A program made the position numbers and the translations under genes. DNA of 9,085 nucleotides from an uncultured Clostridium sp. GTDB taxonomy: Bacteria > Bacillota > Clostridia > TANB77 > CAG-508. Of the stretch, positions 5,426-9,085 are shown in pieces (position 1 is the stretch's first letter; each line of letters begins with the position of its first letter). The notes under the pieces are model-generated. The model was not told where the DNA came from, made no database searches, and saw nothing but the letters and a program-made list of their open reading frames with translations. Location: positions 1-9,085 of the forward strand of contig CATLUC010000065.1 of the NCBI GenBank assembly GCA_950059165.1. The letters run 5' to 3'.

Positions 5426-6998
5426 ATGCAAGAATTTAAAAATGAAAAAGAAGTACTAAAAGAATTATTTAATCATTACGAAGAAAATATAGAAACATAT
5501 GATGTAATAATGGAAAAAACAGGGAAGAAACAACAACATAGAAAACTTAAAGATAATAATTATGAAAAAGAATTAAATGAGGCGATTATAAAAACATTTA
5601 GACAAAACGAAGGAATAAATAATAAAGTTAATATAAAGTTGAAATTAGGAGTTCCATACAATAGGGTTAAATCACCATGGATACAACTATATTATATGGA
5701 AAAAAATGCAAAAGGAACAATTGGAAGATATTCAGGTATATCACTAAATATCCAAACACGAATGATAGAAATGTGGATACGGATTTGGCATGACAAATAT
5801 GAAAAAACAGCAGCTTCTCCAAACAAAAGAACAATATATTGCTGAATATCAAAAAATGTTTGGAAATCATCTAGAAAGAGGATTTCAATACACATCAATA
5901 TTTGTAGATGCAACTATTATATCAAAAGCTGTGTCAATTGATGAATTAGATAATGAAGAATTCAGAAAGGATGTAGCATATCTTACAGATTTATATGTAA
6001 GTGTTGAAAGCAAAGAAAATATTGTAAAAAACATCAAAGAAGAAAAGAAAGTAAAAAAGGAAGAAAAAAAACCAAAACTTAAAAAAAGTAATAAATTGAT
6101 GGGAAAAAATATCTTATATAAAGGTTTTCCAGGAAGTGGCAAATCATATAAGATAACGCAAGAATATTTAACAGATAAAAATGGGCAGCTAATAAATGAA
6201 AATCAATATGAGAGAGTAACTTTTTATAGTGAATATACAAATGCAGAATTTATTGGAACAATTAGACCATGCGTAAAAAATCAAATATTAAAATATGATT
6301 TTATTCCAGGACCTTTTACAACATTATTAGAAAAGGCAATCAATAATGAACAAACAAACTTCTATTTAATCATAGAAGAAATTAATAGAGGAGATGCAGC
6401 AGCTATCTTTGGAGATATTTTTCAGCTATTAGATAGAGAAAATGGAGATGGGAGAAGTGTATATTCTATAACAAACCCACTAATTGCAGATTATATTTAC
6501 AAAGATGAAACAAAAAAAATATACTTACCTAATAACTTTTCTATTATTGCAACAATGAATGTAAGTGATGAAAATGTAAAAACACTTGATAATGCATTTG
6601 AAAGAAGATGGGAAGATATTTGGGTTCTAGATAAACAAGGAATTTATGATGAACAATATATTCAAGGAATGGAAGAAATAACATGGGGGAAATTTAGACA
6701 AGTAATAAACAAAGTAATAACAAGTCAACAAGGAATTCTAAAAAACGAAGACAAACAATTAGGTGCTTATTTCATTGATAAAAGTTATGTAATAGAGAAA
6801 AAAGAAAAAAATGACAAAGGAAGAAAAAAATTTTTATATAAAGTAATTATCAATTTATATACTAAAATATGCAAATATGATAAAACATTAATTTTCGATG
6901 AAAAAATAAAATCAATAAATGAATTAGCTTTAACATTCTTAGGAAAGAATTACTTAGATATATTTAAAGAAGAAATAAAAGAAGAATTATTAAAATAA
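5426..6998 (+). CDS. McrB-like AAA+ GTPase subunit, with a +1 frame change at 5780
   Basis: This is the nucleotide-driven translocase subunit of a McrBC/LlaJI-type restriction enzyme, partner of the nuclease downstream. The start at 5426 follows GAGGAAG; an upstream in-frame ATG at 5387 lies inside the -10 and cannot be used. The N-terminal part (about 1-170) resembles the MrcB_N/DUF3578 DNA-binding domain, with PWIQLYYM and then IEMWIGFG spanning the frame change. The first frame runs to a stop at 5843-5845. Skipping C5780 joins residue 118 to GFGMTNMKK and continues to 6998, 523 residues in all. The AAA+ domain has Walker A GFPGSGKS (233-240), Walker B LIIEEINRGD (about 314-322), the McrB GTPase-type ATMNVSD (375-381) and an arginine-finger region ERRW (392-395). 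A lysine-rich linker (about 200-222) precedes Walker A. Without frame correction the DNA-recognition domain would be lost. An internal start at 5790 has no good ribosome site. Confidence 0.85.
5777..5783 (+). other. Candidate +1 frameshift site ATA-CGG-A in the mcrB-like gene
   Basis: The starting frame reads ATG TGG ATA CGG ATT. Omitting C5780 gives ATA GGA TTT GGC ATG, encoding IGFGM, which fits the family pattern of a hydrophobic strand plus GFG before a long helix. As in purH, the discordant codon is CGG and the +1 codon is GGA. There is no homopolymer here that would favour slippage. Confidence 0.6.
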
Positions 6999-7010
6999 GG
7001 GGGAAGTCAT

Positions 7011-8141
7011 GTGAAAAGAAGAAACACAGTAGAAATTAAAGTAGCTAAAACAGATAGGGAATTTGTTGGAATAAAAATAAAAAATAATAATGCAATTGTG
7101 ACCTTCCCAATTGGATATAGAATTACAGAAAAAGTAATAAATACAAATGAAAAAGAAGAAATAGAACAATTATTTTATGATGTAAAATTGTTAATGACAA
7201 ATATAGAACAATGTCAAGATGCACTTTATGACACTGGATATCAACAATTTAGCTTTTCTAGTAGTATTTATATTCTAGAAGATTTTTTGAAAAATGGACT
7301 TTATAATGAAAAAGGTAGCCAAAATAAAAAAAATACACAGGGAAAAATTCAATGGAGAAAAACTATACAAAGTAAAATACCAGCATATTCAGCAGGAAAT
7401 TACATCTATTTAGATACTTATAATTACAATATTTGTTCTAGGGAAAATAAAATAACACAAATACACAAATATTGTTTAAGTATAATTACAAAAATATTGG
7501 GATGGTTATATAATTGCAATAACATATATGAAGAAGTAGAAAATTATTATGAATTATTAAATGAATTAAACATGATAAATAAAGAAAAAAAAAAGAAGTT
7601 ATTAGAGCAAATGTTGTTTTTTTTAAGAGGAACACAAACAACTTTTTTTGGCAAAGAAGAATTTGAGATAGGAACTTATTATTATGATAAAGTATGGGAA
7701 AATGTATTAAGAAAACAAGCTTATTTATTATATCAAAAAAAGCAATCTTTTCCAACTACATATTACTTTATGGAAAAAAAGATTATAAATAGCAAATTAT
7801 TGCCAGACATAATAATCAATACAGGCAAAACAATTGTAATTATGGATGCAAAATATTATAAAATAGGTAGTTTTCCAGAGTCAGCAGATATTTGTAAACA
7901 ACTATTTTATGGACAGTATATTAGAAACGAAAATAAAAAGTACAAGATATTTAACACATTTTTATTACCACAAAAATTTATAAATGAGGAAACACAAGAA
8001 AAGTTTTGGAAGCTTGGTTATGCAAATGCAGAACATCTAAGTAAAAAAGATAGAATACTTACTTATTATTTAGATACAAAATCAGTAATGGCTAGTAATA
8101 AAACAATAAAAAGACTATTAGAAAATATTGTTTTGGCATAA
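7011..8141 (+). CDS. LlaJI/McrC-like restriction endonuclease subunit
   Basis: This 376-residue protein is the probable nuclease partner of the McrB-like GTPase, resembling the LlaJI R2 family (RE_LlaJI). The PD-(D/E)xK core is visible as LLPDIII followed by IVIMDAKYYK: Asp266, Asp279 and Lys281 are the expected catalytic residues. A family-like IQWRKTI motif lies at about 113-119, before the nuclease core. The start is GTG at 7011, behind the G-rich ribosome site that follows the mcrB stop. The overlapping ATG at 7009 is followed directly by TGA and cannot be used. The 12-base gap to the upstream gene implies one operon. LlaJI itself comes with DNA methyltransferases, but none is present here. 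This suggests either modification-dependent (type IV) cutting or a methyltransferase elsewhere. Target specificity cannot be read from the sequence. No frame damage is seen. Confidence 0.85.
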   Translation: MKRRNTVEIKVAKTDREFVGIKIKNNNAIVTFPIGYRITEKVINTNEKEEIEQLFYDVKLLMTNIEQCQDALYDTGYQQFSFSSSIYILEDFLKNGLYNEKGSQNKKNTQGKIQWRKTIQSKIPAYSAGNYIYLDTYNYNICSRENKITQIHKYCLSIITKILGWLYNCNNIYEEVENYYELLNELNMINKEKKKKLLEQMLFFLRGTQTTFFGKEEFEIGTYYYDKVWENVLRKQAYLLYQKKQSFPTTYYFMEKKIINSKLLPDIIINTGKTIVIMDAKYYKIGSFPESADICKQLFYGQYIRNENKKYKIFNTFLLPQKFINEETQEKFWKLGYANAEHLSKKDRILTYYLDTKSVMASNKTIKRLLENIVLA

Positions 8142-8150
8142 TTTTTTAGT

Positions 8151-8179
8151 CACAAACTGACAAAATATGACATAGAATA
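8151..8179 (+). promoter_or_regulatory. Sigma-K-type promoter of yabG
   Basis: CACA at 8151-8154 and CATAGAATA at 8171-8179 are 16 bases apart. This fits the sigma-K consensus mACm, 16 bases, CATAnnnTA exactly. In B. subtilis yabG is sigma-K dependent, so the site fits the gene. A sigma-E reading is weaker because the -35 region lacks ATATT. Confidence 0.7.
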
Positions 8180-8210
8180 TAATAGCCCAAAGTCAGAGGT
8201 GATTAATATA

Positions 8211-9085
8211 ATGAATAGAATAAAAAAGGGAGATGTCGTTGCTAGAAAATCATATGGGAAAGACATCATATTTACAGTAAAAAATATTATTAATACAAAA
8301 AATAAAAAAATCGCTATTTTAAAGGGATTTATAGATAGAATTGAGGCAGATAGTAACATAGAAGACTTAGAAATAGTAGATAAACAGACTATAGCTAAAA
8401 AACAAGCAGATTTACATTATAAGCTAAATGATAAAATAATAAAAGAAAAAGAAAACAGAGGAGAAGACTACCGAATAGGTATAGTAACACCAAGCAGTAG
8501 GAATAAAGAGAAAATTGTAACAGGAAAAATATTACACTTAGATGGAGATAAAAAATATAGTCAAAAATCTTATTACTATTATAAAAAATTAGGCTTAAAT
8601 GCAATTGTTAAAAATATTCCAGAATATAGACAGCCAAGAGTAGTATATAAATTATTACAAGCTTATAATCCAGATATATTAGTAATTACAGGACATGATG
8701 GAATGATAAAAAGAGGAACAGATTATAATAATATTTACAATTATAGAAACTCTAAATATTTTATTCAAACAGTTAAAGAAGCAAGAAGATATGATTTAGA
8801 AAGAAACAGTCATTTAGTGATTTTTGCTGGTGCTTGTCAAAGCTATTTTGAAGCTATTATTTCTGCTGGTGCAAATTTTGCATCTTCTCCAGCTCGTATA
8901 TTGATTGACTTTTTAGACCCTTTGGTAATTGCAGAAAAAATAGCTTTTACGGAAAAGTATAAATATATTACAATTGATGATATTGCAAAAGAATTAAGAG
9001 ATGGCAAAAAAGGAGTTAGTGGAATAGGAGCAAATGGGAAAATGATAAAAGAAACACGTATTTTAAGCCAGATATTTCGGCTCAA
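8211..9085 (+). CDS. yabG: Sporulation-specific protease YabG (3' end cut by window)
   Basis: YabG is a cysteine protease made late in the mother cell that processes spore coat and cortex-associated proteins. The start at 8211 follows AGAGGTGATT. The reading frame is open for 291 codons to the edge. The N-terminal part begins IKKGDVVARKSYG. Conserved blocks follow: GKILHLDGD, PDILVITGHDG with His162, YRNSKYF, VIFAGACQS with Cys209, AGANFASSPAR and GVSGIGANGKM. His162 and Cys209 correspond to the His/Cys pair that I recall as essential in C. difficile YabG. B. subtilis YabG is about 290 residues, so the natural end is close. Codon 290 (9078-9080) is an in-frame CGG, the only one in a gene here without a proven frame change. 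Whether the frame moves +1 there cannot be seen. Confidence 0.93.
   Translation, partial: MNRIKKGDVVARKSYGKDIIFTVKNIINTKNKKIAILKGFIDRIEADSNIEDLEIVDKQTIAKKQADLHYKLNDKIIKEKENRGEDYRIGIVTPSSRNKEKIVTGKILHLDGDKKYSQKSYYYYKKLGLNAIVKNIPEYRQPRVVYKLLQAYNPDILVITGHDGMIKRGTDYNNIYNYRNSKYFIQTVKEARRYDLERNSHLVIFAGACQSYFEAIISAGANFASSPARILIDFLDPLVIAEKIAFTEKYKYITIDDIAKELRDGKKGVSGIGANGKMIKETRILSQIFRL

Noticed and set aside
5790..5845. mcrB region as two separate overlapping genes
   Set aside because: The two pieces together form one N-terminal domain plus AAA+ protein when one base is skipped, and the second piece has no good ribosome site at 5790.
1..9085. CRISPR arrays, tRNA or rRNA genes, transposase genes
   Set aside because: No regularly spaced repeats, no tRNA cloverleaf or rRNA-like conserved segments, and no DDE transposase motifs were found by reading both strands.

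Overview
The window is very AT-rich DNA from a low-GC, endospore-forming member of the Bacillota, most likely a clostridial lineage. This rests on base composition, strong AGGAG-type ribosome sites, sigma-A promoters with 17-base spacers, and two sporulation genes: the 3' part of spoIIID and nearly all of yabG with a sigma-K-like promoter.

Layout. (1) Positions 1 to about 3075 look like the right end of a mobile element. It carries a 297-residue protein of unknown function, a 63-residue protein and a large serine recombinase of the SpoIVCA type. (2) The recombinase stop lies inside the 3' half of spoIIID, whose reading frame starts abruptly within its DNA-binding helix-turn-helix (about 3074-3229). 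The element therefore interrupts spoIIID much as the skin element interrupts sigK. The 5' half of spoIIID is not visible and must lie left of the window if it is retained. (3) A bidirectional hairpin separates spoIIID from a convergent 56-residue zinc-ribbon gene on the minus strand (3263-3433). (4) purH (3693-5241) is a single-gene unit with its own promoter and terminator. (5) A two-gene McrBC/LlaJI-like restriction operon (5426-8141) has a consensus promoter. (6) yabG starts at 8211 and runs off the right edge.

Two observations stand out. First, spoIIID split by a serine-recombinase element, in a genome with a clean sigma-K-type yabG promoter, suggests a possible developmentally excised element at spoIIID. 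Second, purH and mcrB each carry one extra C. In both cases the C creates an in-frame CGG codon exactly where the reading frame must move +1 to give the conserved full-length protein. Apart from one CGG at the far right end of yabG, I found no other in-frame CGG codon in the window. This fits +1 frameshifting at a rare or unassigned CGG codon, although coincident mutation or assembly error is not excluded.
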